Assembly (NCBI RefSeq): GCF_963975415.1
Contig: NZ_CAXBGN010000004.1
Span: forward strand, 558,001-622,000
Source: Kriegella sp963975415
GTDB taxonomy: Bacteria > Bacteroidota > Bacteroidia > Flavobacteriales > Flavobacteriaceae
Length of the DNA: 64,000 bases
Direction: 5' to 3'
Position 1 is the first letter of the stretch. Each line of letters opens with the position of its first letter. Under the pieces are notes generated by a model, which searched no databases, had not been told where the DNA came from, and saw nothing but the letters and a program-made list of their open reading frames with translations. A program made the translations under genes and the position numbers. Shown piece after piece: positions 35,160 to 44,605 of the stretch.

Positions 35160-36839
35160 TTAATTAGAATAACCTGGGTTTTGCTCCAATACCGCTTCTG
35201 TATTCCTCTCAATTTCTTGTTGGGGTATGGGCCACAAAGCATGGTAGTCATATATTTGGGCCGACGAATCAAATGTTCCGTTATACCACGGATTTCGTTC
35301 TTGCACCTTCTCTACCAATTTACCCATACGTTTGAGTGTTAAAGTACGGTATTCTTCCATAAGCAACTCCCTTGATCTCTCATCAAGCAAGAAATCAACA
35401 TCAACATCTGCAGCAGAAATAAGGGGTGCGTTTACGCGTGCCCTAATCATATTGATATCATCTGCAGCTGCCGAAGTATTACCTGCACCTAAGTAAGCTT
35501 CTGCTCTAAGCAAATAGGTTTCGGCTAAACGGATGTGGTAGTGATCTCTAAAAGTAGAGGCTGCATTTCTAGTCACCTCACCGGTTGATTCATCAACAAA
35601 TAGTTCTTCTGGAAAATTATTCGCTACCGTAGTCTTAGAGAAAATGGCCGTCCAGTTTTTATTGTATAAATTATTTTCTGGCCGAATAAGGTTATTCGCT
35701 ACAATATACTGCCCAAAGTAAGGAGAATCTTCATTGTCCACTACTAAATCCCTAATGATATTATATTCGGAATTTCTCATATCGGTATCGCTATCTTCCC
35801 AAATTCCATTCAATAAATAATCAGAGGGTGCAAACCACCCAATACCTCTACCTCCATTTTGTGTTGTAGGACCTAAAAATAGGTTAACACCATCATCTCC
35901 CTGAAGATTATAGTAAGACGGACCAAAAAACTGGGTAATGATACTACCTCTACCACCTCCTGTTGCCAGATATTCATATTGTGCCACCCATATTGCTTCA
36001 GTGTTACCGGCGCTTCTATTTTGGTTCTCCCTTCTAAAAAGATCCCAATACACATCTCCTTCTTCGTCAGCACGAGAGCCGAAACGTTCGGTCATCAACG
36101 CATAGCTAGGGTTATTGATTACCAGCGAGGCATTCTCTATAGCTTTGTCATATTCGCCGATCGTATTGTAAATTTCTGCCAGCAGATGATGGGCAGCAGC
36201 ATTGGTCAACCTTACCTCATCACCTAGTTCACTTACATCGGGCAGATTCGCTGCGGCAAATTCTAAATCGGAAATAACTTGGGCATAGACTTCGGCTTGG
36301 GTCGCCCTTACAAAATCTCTTTTGGGTTCCGAAAACTCTTCAAGGACCAAAGGCACTCCTCCATATTGATGTGCCAAAAGACGGTACATATTACCTCTGA
36401 AAAACATTGTTTCAGCCTTTAAAATTGTTCTTTGGGCTTCCGATTCAAACTCGGTTTCTTCTCCATCAATACGATCAAGAATAGCGTTTGTTTTAGCAAT
36501 GATCTCATAAAATCTTTGCCACATTATTCTAACATATGCATTCTCCGGTACCAGCGCATTGCTATAGGAATTTATACCTAGATTCTCTCCGTTGGCAGCA
36601 TAAGCTACATCTGAAGTGTATTGATACAAAAACATCGAGGTCAAAGCCCCCCAAATCGTATATTCGTCAGTAGTACTATATAATTGCGTAACGGCCGCAT
36701 TAAATTGATCAGCGGTAACATATGAATTATCGGCACTGTAGAAATCAAAAACCTCTTCTTCTAAAAACTCATCTTCATTGCACGAGATCATGCCTATACA
36801 GAGAGCTAAAAACAGAACTATATATTTATTATTCTTCAT
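35160..36839 (-). CDS. SusD/RagB-family surface glycan-binding lipoprotein (SusD3)
   Basis: A 559-residue canonical SusD_RagB lipoprotein (lipobox GMISC), the binding partner of SusC3. TPR-like helices are seen at AEIYNTIGEYDKAIENASLVI. The C-terminal hallmark runs through NMIRARVNAP, LLDERSRELLMEEYRTLTLKRMG and HALWPIPQQEIERN. It belongs to a different SusD branch from SusD1 and SusD2, which fits a separate substrate or separate origin. It begins 11 nt after susC3. Confidence 0.95.
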   Translation of the reverse strand: MKNNKYIVLFLALCIGMISCNEDEFLEEEVFDFYSADNSYVTADQFNAAVTQLYSTTDEYTIWGALTSMFLYQYTSDVAYAANGENLGINSYSNALVPENAYVRIMWQRFYEIIAKTNAILDRIDGEETEFESEAQRTILKAETMFFRGNMYRLLAHQYGGVPLVLEEFSEPKRDFVRATQAEVYAQVISDLEFAAANLPDVSELGDEVRLTNAAAHHLLAEIYNTIGEYDKAIENASLVINNPSYALMTERFGSRADEEGDVYWDLFRRENQNRSAGNTEAIWVAQYEYLATGGGRGSIITQFFGPSYYNLQGDDGVNLFLGPTTQNGGRGIGWFAPSDYLLNGIWEDSDTDMRNSEYNIIRDLVVDNEDSPYFGQYIVANNLIRPENNLYNKNWTAIFSKTTVANNFPEELFVDESTGEVTRNAASTFRDHYHIRLAETYLLRAEAYLGAGNTSAAADDINMIRARVNAPLISAADVDVDFLLDERSRELLMEEYRTLTLKRMGKLVEKVQERNPWYNGTFDSSAQIYDYHALWPIPQQEIERNTEAVLEQNPGYSN

Positions 36840-36850
36840 GATTCTTCTTT

Positions 36851-39800
36851 TTAAAATTCAACATTTAGACCTAATGTATAATTAGACAATACTGGAGATA
36901 CTCCCCAAGCATACGTTCCTCCCGCTTCAGGATCCCATCCTCTCCACTTGGTAAAGGTGTGCAAGTTTTTACCGCTTATAAATAGTTTAAGGTTTCCAAA
37001 TCCTATTTTCTCCAATATATGCCTATCAAAAGTGTAGGAAAGAGAAACATCTTGAATACGTACAAAATTGCGTTGTAAATAACGGTTAGGCTCATAGGCC
37101 GCTGGCCCTTCAAGTGTTCTAAATCTAGCGTCTGTATTTTCAGGTGTCCAATAATCCCATCCACCTGATGGTACATTTTGGTCTATATAACGGGCTGATT
37201 GCGTATTTGCAGCTCCAAAAATCAGGGCATCGGTACCGTAGTAGTAATCACCACCTCCTTGAATTGTATTTACAAATGTATAAAGGCTCCAATTTTTATA
37301 AGTAAAAGTATTGGCAAACCCCATACGGTAGCTTGGATCGTTGTAACCCAAAATCTTACGATCATCATTGGCGGAAAAATCACCACTACCATCTAAATCG
37401 GCAATTTTGTAACTTCCTACAAAGAAACCGTCCGGAATAAGACCCGCGTCTTCATCAGCTTGCTGCCAAATACCGGTAATTTCATAGTCATAGACCACAT
37501 CTGTTGGTTCGCCAATGAACAATCCATCAGACACCAAATCATCTTCTATTCCATCACCATCATTATCCGCTCCCAATACGGAAACAATTTCGTTTCTGTT
37601 TCTAGAAAAATTAACCGTAGACTCCCATGTAAAGTTTTCATTGTTTACAATTTGACCCGTAAGGGAAAACTCAAGACCATGGTTGGCCACTTCCCCTATA
37701 TTGGTATTGATACTGGTAATCCCCACAGCATACGGTAAATCTATGGCGTATAATATATCTTTTGTAGAATTATCGTAATACTCTACATTACCACGTAACC
37801 TAGAATTAAAGAACGAAAAGTCTAAACCAAGATTAATTCCGGTAGTAGTTTCCCAACCCAAGTCATAGTTGGCCAATGATGATATTTCTTGACCGATCGT
37901 TGCCGTACCGTCATCACCATAGATATAACTTGGTTCTGAATTTACAATAGCTTGTGTATCATACCTACCAACACCTCTTTTACCCGTAGTTCCATATGTT
38001 GCCCTTATTTTCAAAAAGCTTAACCAATCCGAACTGTTTTCCATAAAGCCTTCTTCGGATATGACCCATCCTGCAGAAACTGATGGAAATACGCCAATTT
38101 TTTCATTCTCTCCAAAACCGGAAAATCCATCACGTCTAACAGTACCTGTCAATAAGTACTTATTATCAAAAGTATACTGTAAACGTCCCATGGTATACAA
38201 ACTGGTCTCTTTTTCTTTCCCAGTATCTACTCCATATAGCGTAGGATCACCAGCCTCTAGTGAATTATAACCTAAAAGATCGTTTGTAAAGTTTTGTGCA
38301 TTTACATTAGTAAAAGATTGATTTACCTCTTCAACCCCATACACGAAAGTAGCATTCACATTATGCCTGTCAGCGAACGTTTTATTATACGTAAGTATAT
38401 TATCTAAAGACCAAACATAGTTTATAGTAGAGTTTTTGTATCCATAACCTGTAAAGTTAACCGCCGTTGGATCAAAGTTATAATGCTCTGTTGTACGATA
38501 ATTCTGAGAAAAATTCACCCGATAGTTTAATCCACTTATAGGCAACTTTACGTCAGCATGTATATTTGCAAATAAGTTTAAACGCTTGTCATCATCTTCC
38601 TCTTGAAGATCATAAAGCATGTTTGTCCACGTGTTTTGAAGAATTGGTCTGATTGAACCATCTTCTTCATATAAAGGGGCCCAAGGCAATACCAATGACG
38701 CCGTTGCAATACGGGGAGCTGTACCCGAGTAATCGCTGGTAGTAACAAATGCTTCTGTTCCGACGTTTAACCAATCCGTGATTTTTGCATCAAGGTTCAT
38801 TCTATAGTTCACCCTTTTGTAATCGTCATTGATATAAAAACCTTTTTGATCTGTAAAACCTCCAGAAAAGAAATATCCAAAATTTTCGGATTTTCCACGT
38901 ACACTAAGATTATGGGTATTTATAGACCCTGTGCCTGTAAAAATGTCCCAAAGATTGTTATTGAAGTTACTGTCGTACCCATCTTTCAATTCTTGCGTTC
39001 CTAAAAGAGCACGCACATCTTGATCAGGATAAGCATCTGCCAAAAACTCTTTAAGTTCGTCAGATTTCATGGGCTCTAAAGCGGTATTGGTAGGCGTCTG
39101 CACACTGTAACTTGAAGTATAGTTGATAACAGGTTTTCCTGTTTTTCCTTTTTTAGTAGTAATCAAAATTACACCGTTAGAGGCTTGGGAACCGTAAATG
39201 GCCGCAGAACTGGCATCTTTGAGAATATCCATGCTTTCTACATCTGCAGAATTTAGATCCACCAAACTACCTCTATAAATAATACCATCGACAACAATTA
39301 ACGGTGAGTTGTCGGCAGAAGCACTAGATAAAGAGTTCTGCCCCCTTACCGTAATTGAAGGGCTACCTCCAGATGCGGTAGTAGCACCAACGTTCAGACC
39401 CGCTACCGTACCTTGTAGTGCCTGTGCAACGGATACATTTGAAATTTCTTCCAATTTACCGACATCAAAACTAGCTACTGCACCGGTCAAATCTCTTTTC
39501 TTGGCAGTTCCGTATCCCACAACAACAATCTCATCAAGCCCCATGGCATCCGCCTCCATAACTATATTTATCATTGTCTGCCCTGCAACAGATACTTCTT
39601 GGGTTTTCATGCCCAGGTAGGAAAAAACCAATGTGGCGTCTGTTGTGACATCAATAGTATATTTTCCATCAAAGTCTGTCACAACCCCTTTCGAAGTACC
39701 TTTTTCTGCTACCGTAACTCCCGGCAAGGGCACGTCAAACTCATCAACGACTGTTCCATAAACACTAGCCTGAACGGGATCGGCAGAATTTTGAACATCA

Positions 39801-40162
39801 TTTGGGGCAATGATAATCTGCTTGCCTATTACCGAAAAACTCACAGTGTTGTCAAAGATTATTTCTAAAACATCTTTGATTTTACTTTTTTCTACGTGAA
39901 CACTTATTTTTCGCTCTACATCGACCAAATTATCGTTGTACAGAAAGAAAAACTCACTATTTTTTTCGATTTCAGACAGCACCTCTTTAATTGAAGAGTT
40001 GTTCATTTCTAACGAAATCTTTGTGTTTTGGGCGTACGATGTCGAGGGTACGACCCCGAAAGCCGACAGACAGACAAGCAGAATTATCAGTTTCACAATT
40101 AAGAACATTTTGGGAGGGAGTAACTTTTCAGAAATCCTCAACCCCATTAAATAATTTTTCAT
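36851..40162 (-). CDS. SusC/RagA-family transporter with STN signalling domain (SusC3)
   Basis: An 1103-residue TonB-dependent transporter. After a long basic N-region and signal peptide (ending near STSYAQ, residue 45) comes an STN domain (about 48-115: ISLEMNNSSIKEVLSEIEKN, then VSFSVIGKQIIIAPND). That domain contacts FecR-type anti-sigma factors in the periplasm. Next come the regulatory-like domain (GTVVDEFDVPLPGVTVAEKG), the TonB-box-like DEIVVVGYGTAKKRDLTG and the plug (SPLIVVDGIIYRG, AAIYGSQASNGVILITTKKG). The barrel ends in VEF. With the fecR and sigma genes directly upstream it forms a trans-envelope sensing system that should induce this operon when substrate is bound. Confidence 0.96.
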   Translation of the reverse strand: MKNYLMGLRISEKLLPPKMFLIVKLIILLVCLSAFGVVPSTSYAQNTKISLEMNNSSIKEVLSEIEKNSEFFFLYNDNLVDVERKISVHVEKSKIKDVLEIIFDNTVSFSVIGKQIIIAPNDVQNSADPVQASVYGTVVDEFDVPLPGVTVAEKGTSKGVVTDFDGKYTIDVTTDATLVFSYLGMKTQEVSVAGQTMINIVMEADAMGLDEIVVVGYGTAKKRDLTGAVASFDVGKLEEISNVSVAQALQGTVAGLNVGATTASGGSPSITVRGQNSLSSASADNSPLIVVDGIIYRGSLVDLNSADVESMDILKDASSAAIYGSQASNGVILITTKKGKTGKPVINYTSSYSVQTPTNTALEPMKSDELKEFLADAYPDQDVRALLGTQELKDGYDSNFNNNLWDIFTGTGSINTHNLSVRGKSENFGYFFSGGFTDQKGFYINDDYKRVNYRMNLDAKITDWLNVGTEAFVTTSDYSGTAPRIATASLVLPWAPLYEEDGSIRPILQNTWTNMLYDLQEEDDDKRLNLFANIHADVKLPISGLNYRVNFSQNYRTTEHYNFDPTAVNFTGYGYKNSTINYVWSLDNILTYNKTFADRHNVNATFVYGVEEVNQSFTNVNAQNFTNDLLGYNSLEAGDPTLYGVDTGKEKETSLYTMGRLQYTFDNKYLLTGTVRRDGFSGFGENEKIGVFPSVSAGWVISEEGFMENSSDWLSFLKIRATYGTTGKRGVGRYDTQAIVNSEPSYIYGDDGTATIGQEISSLANYDLGWETTTGINLGLDFSFFNSRLRGNVEYYDNSTKDILYAIDLPYAVGITSINTNIGEVANHGLEFSLTGQIVNNENFTWESTVNFSRNRNEIVSVLGADNDGDGIEDDLVSDGLFIGEPTDVVYDYEITGIWQQADEDAGLIPDGFFVGSYKIADLDGSGDFSANDDRKILGYNDPSYRMGFANTFTYKNWSLYTFVNTIQGGGDYYYGTDALIFGAANTQSARYIDQNVPSGGWDYWTPENTDARFRTLEGPAAYEPNRYLQRNFVRIQDVSLSYTFDRHILEKIGFGNLKLFISGKNLHTFTKWRGWDPEAGGTYAWGVSPVLSNYTLGLNVEF

Positions 40163-40324
40163 AAATTGGGTTTGGTATTAGTTAATACTATTTTAATCCT
40201 GAATTATCGGTTCAGGCAGCTACAGAACGGGGGAATGCGCCAACATTTCCCTGTTTTTTTTAGTTCGTTTCAATACATATGAGCATATTTATTTGATTCG
40301 ATATTTTCAGCCAATGGCTTCACA

Positions 40325-41368
40325 TTAGTTTATCGCTAATTTCACTTTTCTCGGACTGTACGTATTGTCTTCTTTCAATTTTGCCGGCTCAATTTCATAG
40401 TGCATGGGCGATGACATACTCAACAATTCTAAAACTTGTTCTAAGGATTCGTTCTGAATCGTTGCCGTAAAACGATAATTTTCCAGGGCTTTGTCGATTT
40501 CAATGCTGATATTGAACCATTTTTCCAAACGCTGTGTGACCACATCGATTGGATCTCCATAAAAAACCATGTATCCTTCCCTCCAACCCGTGTATTTGGC
40601 CATTTTCACATTAGGTATCCGATGCAACGCCAAATTCTTTTTACTGAACTCGACCACTTCATTCGGAGCAAGTACGGCCAGTTCCTCACGACCACCCTGA
40701 CTCTCCTTTTCCAAACTCACTTTTCCTTCGACCAAGGCTACGATCGTAGCATCGTCTTCACCGTAAGCCGATACATTAAAAGCCGTACCATAGACTTTTA
40801 CATCTATATCAGAAGTTTTTACGATAAATGGTTTTTCCGCATTTTTCGACACCTCGAAATAACCCTCTCCGATAAGTTCAACCTTTCTTTCATTTAAATT
40901 ATCGAAGGAAATGGGAAAACGGAGTATACTCCCTGAATTAAGCCAGACACCAGAACCGTCGGCGAGAAGCAATTTAGTACGGGTACCATGCATTGCCTTG
41001 ACCTCTTGTAAAACAGTTTGTGTTTCTGTCTCTGAAAAACCCATGGCATTCGAGAAATAATCGAAGCCAAAAGCAAGGGAAAACAAAAGCAATACGGCCG
41101 CGGCAGCCCTTGGAACCCAAAAGTTAATTCCTTTTTTAGTTTTGAATTCCTTGATCTTTCCTTTGGTGTCGATCAAAGCCTTTTCTACATCGATCTCGTC
41201 ATGTGTTGCCAGAATCTTGGCCTGCTCCCACAATCGTTTATATTCGGCATATTTTCTTTTGTTCTGAATAGATTCAGAAACCCAGAGGTCCAATGAATCC
41301 TGTTCCGCATCACTTAGAACATCAGCAAAAGACTTGGTTATAATATTTATAATTTTCTTGTTTTCCAC
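40325..41368 (-). CDS. FecR-family anti-sigma factor
   Basis: A 347-residue inner-membrane regulator. The cytoplasmic N-domain (1-80) would hold the sigma factor. A single membrane segment follows (about 82-106, WVPRAAAAVLLLFSLAFGF), then the periplasmic FecR domain (MHGTRTKLLLADGSGVWLNSGS, GEGYFEVSKNAEKPFIVKT, VYGTAFNVSAY). A C-terminal STN-like domain (about 270-335, VVTQRLEKWFNISIEIDKAL) would contact the STN domain of SusC3. It lies between the sigma gene and susC3, the usual order. Confidence 0.95.
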   Translation of the reverse strand: MENKKIINIITKSFADVLSDAEQDSLDLWVSESIQNKRKYAEYKRLWEQAKILATHDEIDVEKALIDTKGKIKEFKTKKGINFWVPRAAAAVLLLFSLAFGFDYFSNAMGFSETETQTVLQEVKAMHGTRTKLLLADGSGVWLNSGSILRFPISFDNLNERKVELIGEGYFEVSKNAEKPFIVKTSDIDVKVYGTAFNVSAYGEDDATIVALVEGKVSLEKESQGGREELAVLAPNEVVEFSKKNLALHRIPNVKMAKYTGWREGYMVFYGDPIDVVTQRLEKWFNISIEIDKALENYRFTATIQNESLEQVLELLSMSSPMHYEIEPAKLKEDNTYSPRKVKLAIN

Positions 41369-41749
41369 AGTACAGAATTGACATTTACCAGTTAAGAGAC
41401 GAATTTGGAATCAACACACCCTACGTTTTCTTTAGAAATTCGTTAAAACACATTGTTATATTACTGATTTCAAACAATTTACAACCCCTTTTTTTTTTAA
41501 TAATTCTAGGATTAAAAAGGGCAACCCTATCGATAAAATATTAAAGCTTAAAATTTGATCCTGCCCCACATTTCGACAACTTTATTGGTAAATGCGGTGG
41601 TGTAGCAACGAATTGTTTAAAGAAACAGTGATGAAGAGTTGATTTGCCAGGAGAAAGTCAAAATGAATGGTACTTCACTTTGCGATTGGGAAATTTGATA
41701 CTCATAAAATACAGAGATTGACTTACGCGAGTGTAGCATACCGTAAGTT
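41369..41749. other. Intergenic region between sigma factor and fecR genes
   Basis: A 381-nt gap, longer than usual for a sigma/anti-sigma pair, with no credible ORF. It holds a T-run at 41489-41498 and an imperfect inverted repeat (CCCTTTTT at 41486-41493, AAAAAGGG at 41514-41521). A sigma-dependent promoter for fecR-susC3 could lie here, but I cannot define it. Confidence 0.4.
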
Positions 41750-42355
41750 TCAGCCGAACAAACTGGCATAATACAGCGTCCACGATAAACAAAGCATACT
41801 AAATACCGGCAAATAGGGCTTAAGGTCTTTACGAAGTATTCTTAAAGCACGGGCAATGAGGGCCTCTACAGCTTTGTTCGAAATATTCATTTTTTGAGCT
41901 ATTTCTTTATAAGTCAGATTGTCAAATCGACTGTACTCAAAGGCCAATCTGCTTCTTTTTGGCAATTGATCGATAACACGTCTCAAATTTTCCTCAAAAA
42001 TACTCGAAGCCAAAAAATCTTCAAATTCGACCTCTACCTGTTCATATTTGATATTATCGTGAAGTATTCTTAGTGATTCCGCCTTTCGAATGTAATCGAT
42101 ACATCGATTTCGAACCATGAACGACAAATAAGCTGAGAGATTATTTATATTGGTCGCTGTTGACCGATTAGCCCATAATTTAACAAAGCAATCTTGAACC
42201 AAGCTTTGTGCCTTATCAACATCTTGAACATAACCATTGGCTTTGACACAAAGCCCTTTGTAATATTTACGGAAAATATAGTCAAAAGCTTCCTCGTGTC
42301 CCTTTTGTAGTTCGAGAATTACAATCTCATCTGACTTATACTCCTTCTTTCCCAT
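41750..42355 (-). CDS. ECF-type RNA polymerase sigma factor (Bacteroidota family)
   Basis: A 201-residue sigma-70-like ECF factor. Region 2 is visible (FRKYYKGLCVKANGYVQD, then LVQDCFVKLWANR and SFMVRNRCIDYIRK). Region 4 follows with its helix-turn-helix (QLPKRSRLAFEYSRFDNLTY, then EIAQKMNISNKAVEALIARAL). The frame continues upstream to a TTG at 42373, but the ATG at 42355 is the more likely start. A hydrophobic C-terminal tail (LPVFSMLCLSWTLYYASLFG) is unusual for a soluble sigma factor and could touch the membrane. It is predicted to drive the SusC3 operon when FecR releases it. Confidence 0.93.
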   Translation of the reverse strand: MGKKEYKSDEIVILELQKGHEEAFDYIFRKYYKGLCVKANGYVQDVDKAQSLVQDCFVKLWANRSTATNINNLSAYLSFMVRNRCIDYIRKAESLRILHDNIKYEQVEVEFEDFLASSIFEENLRRVIDQLPKRSRLAFEYSRFDNLTYKEIAQKMNISNKAVEALIARALRILRKDLKPYLPVFSMLCLSWTLYYASLFG

Positions 42356-42509
42356 CCTAAAACCGCCTTTCAATATTAGCTCAAACCGCTATGCATTTTA
42401 TTTTAACATCACTTGAAAAATAGTAACTTGCTGTCAATCGCCATCTCCTTGAGCAACACTCAATTTAAGACAAAACACTTTTTAACACCGTTGCCATCAC
42501 ACCTGAATT

Positions 42510-44105
42510 TCACCTATTAATAGATGTCAGAATATTAGTCCTTGTATTAAACCAACCATTTTTCAGGTTACCATTACATTCTTTTAATAATATTTGTTTT
42601 AACTCTTCAGCTTTCTCTTGATTGCTTGAAACTAGGTTATTTTCCTCCCTATAATCATTCGGCAAATAGTATAATTGAAAAATATCATCTTTAGCAAAAT
42701 ACCTTAATTTCCAGCCATCGCGAGTGGTAATCCCAGGGCCGACGAATGAGGAGTAAACGACATATTCTTGCCCTTGGTAGTCTTCCTGCCCCATCAATTG
42801 TGGCAAATAAGACACCCCGTCTTTATTTTCAGGCAATTTAAATCCGACCAAATCGGCCATTGTAGCTATGAAATCATAGTTGGCCGCAAGTGCATTGGAG
42901 GTTGTTCCAGGTTTAATTTTCCCAGGCCATCGCGCTATTAAGGGCACACGTACACCGCCTTCCCAGTTGCTTCTCTTGATTCCTGCCATACCATCATTGC
43001 CATCAAAAACATCACCGGCCAATTCGCTATAGTATTTGGTATCGACATCATCAAAGAACTCCCCTGTCTTCATATTTCTAACAGGTTTAAGAATTCTACC
43101 CTCTTGGGAATAATAAATCTCATGACCGTTATCGGAGGTAAATATGACCATTGTATTATCATCAATACCTAAATCTTTTAATTCCTTCATAATTATCCCG
43201 ACATGATCATCCAACATTTTTACCATAGAAGCATACTCCTTTTCGATTTGGGTAAGCCTATCGTCATTTTTGAACTCATCGTAAACCTCCGGAATAGACA
43301 CAGGGCCATGCGGCAACTGTGTAGGATGATACAAGAAGAATGGGGAATCTTTATTCTTTCGTATAAAGTCAATTATCTTTTCTATAAAAATATTCTGGGA
43401 ATAAACCGCCTTACCCTCCATGTTCCACCTTTCCTCAAAGGCCTTCTCCGTTTCCTTTTCGATACTTTTACCACAATTTGTCAAGGTATTGCCTTCTATA
43501 TTCACAAGATTCCCGTTCTCAAAAAGAAAAGGTGGATAAAAGCCGTGACACCTCACATGATCTAAATACCCATAGTAGTAGTCCCAACCATGACGTTCCA
43601 TTTGCTTATTGGTAGCTGAGAATCCCCATTCAAGTTTGCCAACCTCCCCCGTGACATACCCAGCCTCTTTAAAAACCTCAGGCAAAAAAACCTCACTTTC
43701 TGGAATTTCATCCAACTGTGCATTCAGCTTTGCCTCTATTTGTTGCTGATTTAAACTTCCCCGTGAGATATTCATATAAGCCCCGCCCGCGGTAATTTGC
43801 CACTTATCACCATGTGCATCATGGTAGCCGGTAATCAAACTGGCCCTGGCAGGTGCGCAGAACATTGAGCCGTAGGCATTTTCAAAGCGAACACCATCAT
43901 TCGCCAGCTTATCGATATTAGGCGTATTAATAATTTTTTGCCCCTCTTCAGAAAGCAGCCCCCTTCCTAAGTCGTCGGCATAAATAAGAATAACATTCGG
44001 AGTTTCCTTTTCGTTTTTTTCTTTCTTTTCGACATCCGAACAACCTACAATCATGGCGATTGAACAAATTAGTACAAGTGTATTCCTGAAGCTTTTACCT
44101 TCCAT
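42510..44105 (-). CDS. Sulfatase, formylglycine-dependent (family S1), lipoprotein
   Basis: A 531-residue lipoprotein (lipobox MIVGC). Metal-site motif: NVILIYADDLGRGLLSEEG. Activation motif: Cys83-Ala-Pro-Ala-Arg, then ASLITG. Later markers are GEVGKLEWG, where most family members have GKWHLG, and IFTSDNGHE. The insert between residues 110 and 150 is long. It lies 136 nt upstream of the sigma gene on the same strand and is divergent from the next sulfatase, so it is probably under its own promoter. The changed GKxxxG region suggests a subfamily different from the other five sulfatases here. Confidence 0.92.
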   Translation of the reverse strand: MEGKSFRNTLVLICSIAMIVGCSDVEKKEKNEKETPNVILIYADDLGRGLLSEEGQKIINTPNIDKLANDGVRFENAYGSMFCAPARASLITGYHDAHGDKWQITAGGAYMNISRGSLNQQQIEAKLNAQLDEIPESEVFLPEVFKEAGYVTGEVGKLEWGFSATNKQMERHGWDYYYGYLDHVRCHGFYPPFLFENGNLVNIEGNTLTNCGKSIEKETEKAFEERWNMEGKAVYSQNIFIEKIIDFIRKNKDSPFFLYHPTQLPHGPVSIPEVYDEFKNDDRLTQIEKEYASMVKMLDDHVGIIMKELKDLGIDDNTMVIFTSDNGHEIYYSQEGRILKPVRNMKTGEFFDDVDTKYYSELAGDVFDGNDGMAGIKRSNWEGGVRVPLIARWPGKIKPGTTSNALAANYDFIATMADLVGFKLPENKDGVSYLPQLMGQEDYQGQEYVVYSSFVGPGITTRDGWKLRYFAKDDIFQLYYLPNDYREENNLVSSNQEKAEELKQILLKECNGNLKNGWFNTRTNILTSINR

Positions 44106-44605
44106 ATTTCAATTTAAAATTTTAAGTAACGTAACGATTTTTTATCCACCTTACTTGATGATTGTCAAAGGAACATGGCAAACATTACCAAAAAATCATT
44201 TTAAAAGTGTTTTTATCACACATTAATATTATCATCAAAACAACAGTCTTCAACCGCTTATTAACATTTTATAAATATATAAAAATAAGTATGAAATTAT
44301 AAACTTCAAATTTATGTTAATAAAATATATTTCATTAAATATCTTATTATCAGTATTTTACATTAAAAAATTAAAAGAAAAACATGTTATATAGGCATAT
44401 AGTTTAAAACGAAATTTGTCATATACATCAAATAAACTTACTTTTAAACTTTACTTTAATAAGTAAATTACCTCATTTTTACTGGGATCAAGAACAATCA
44501 AGTCTTGTGATAGTTAAAAATGGAAAATAAGCCAGCTACCAAATGTAGAGACAGATCTCGTGAAAAACCATGAATGAAAAATCACCTAAAACCATAATTA
44601 TAGTT
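44106..44605. promoter_or_regulatory. Divergent promoter region between two sulfatase operons
   Basis: Very AT-rich non-coding DNA of about 500 nt separates a minus-strand and a plus-strand sulfatase. Promoters for both sides must lie here; I could not assign precise boxes. No ORF of note was seen. Confidence 0.45.

Noticed and set aside
39309..39620. A 103-codon plus-strand ORF opposite susC3
   Set aside because: It is antisense to the conserved plug region; no independent coding signal.
42356..42373. TTG start for the sigma factor
   Set aside because: An ATG at 42355 is in frame and gives a normal ECF N-terminus.
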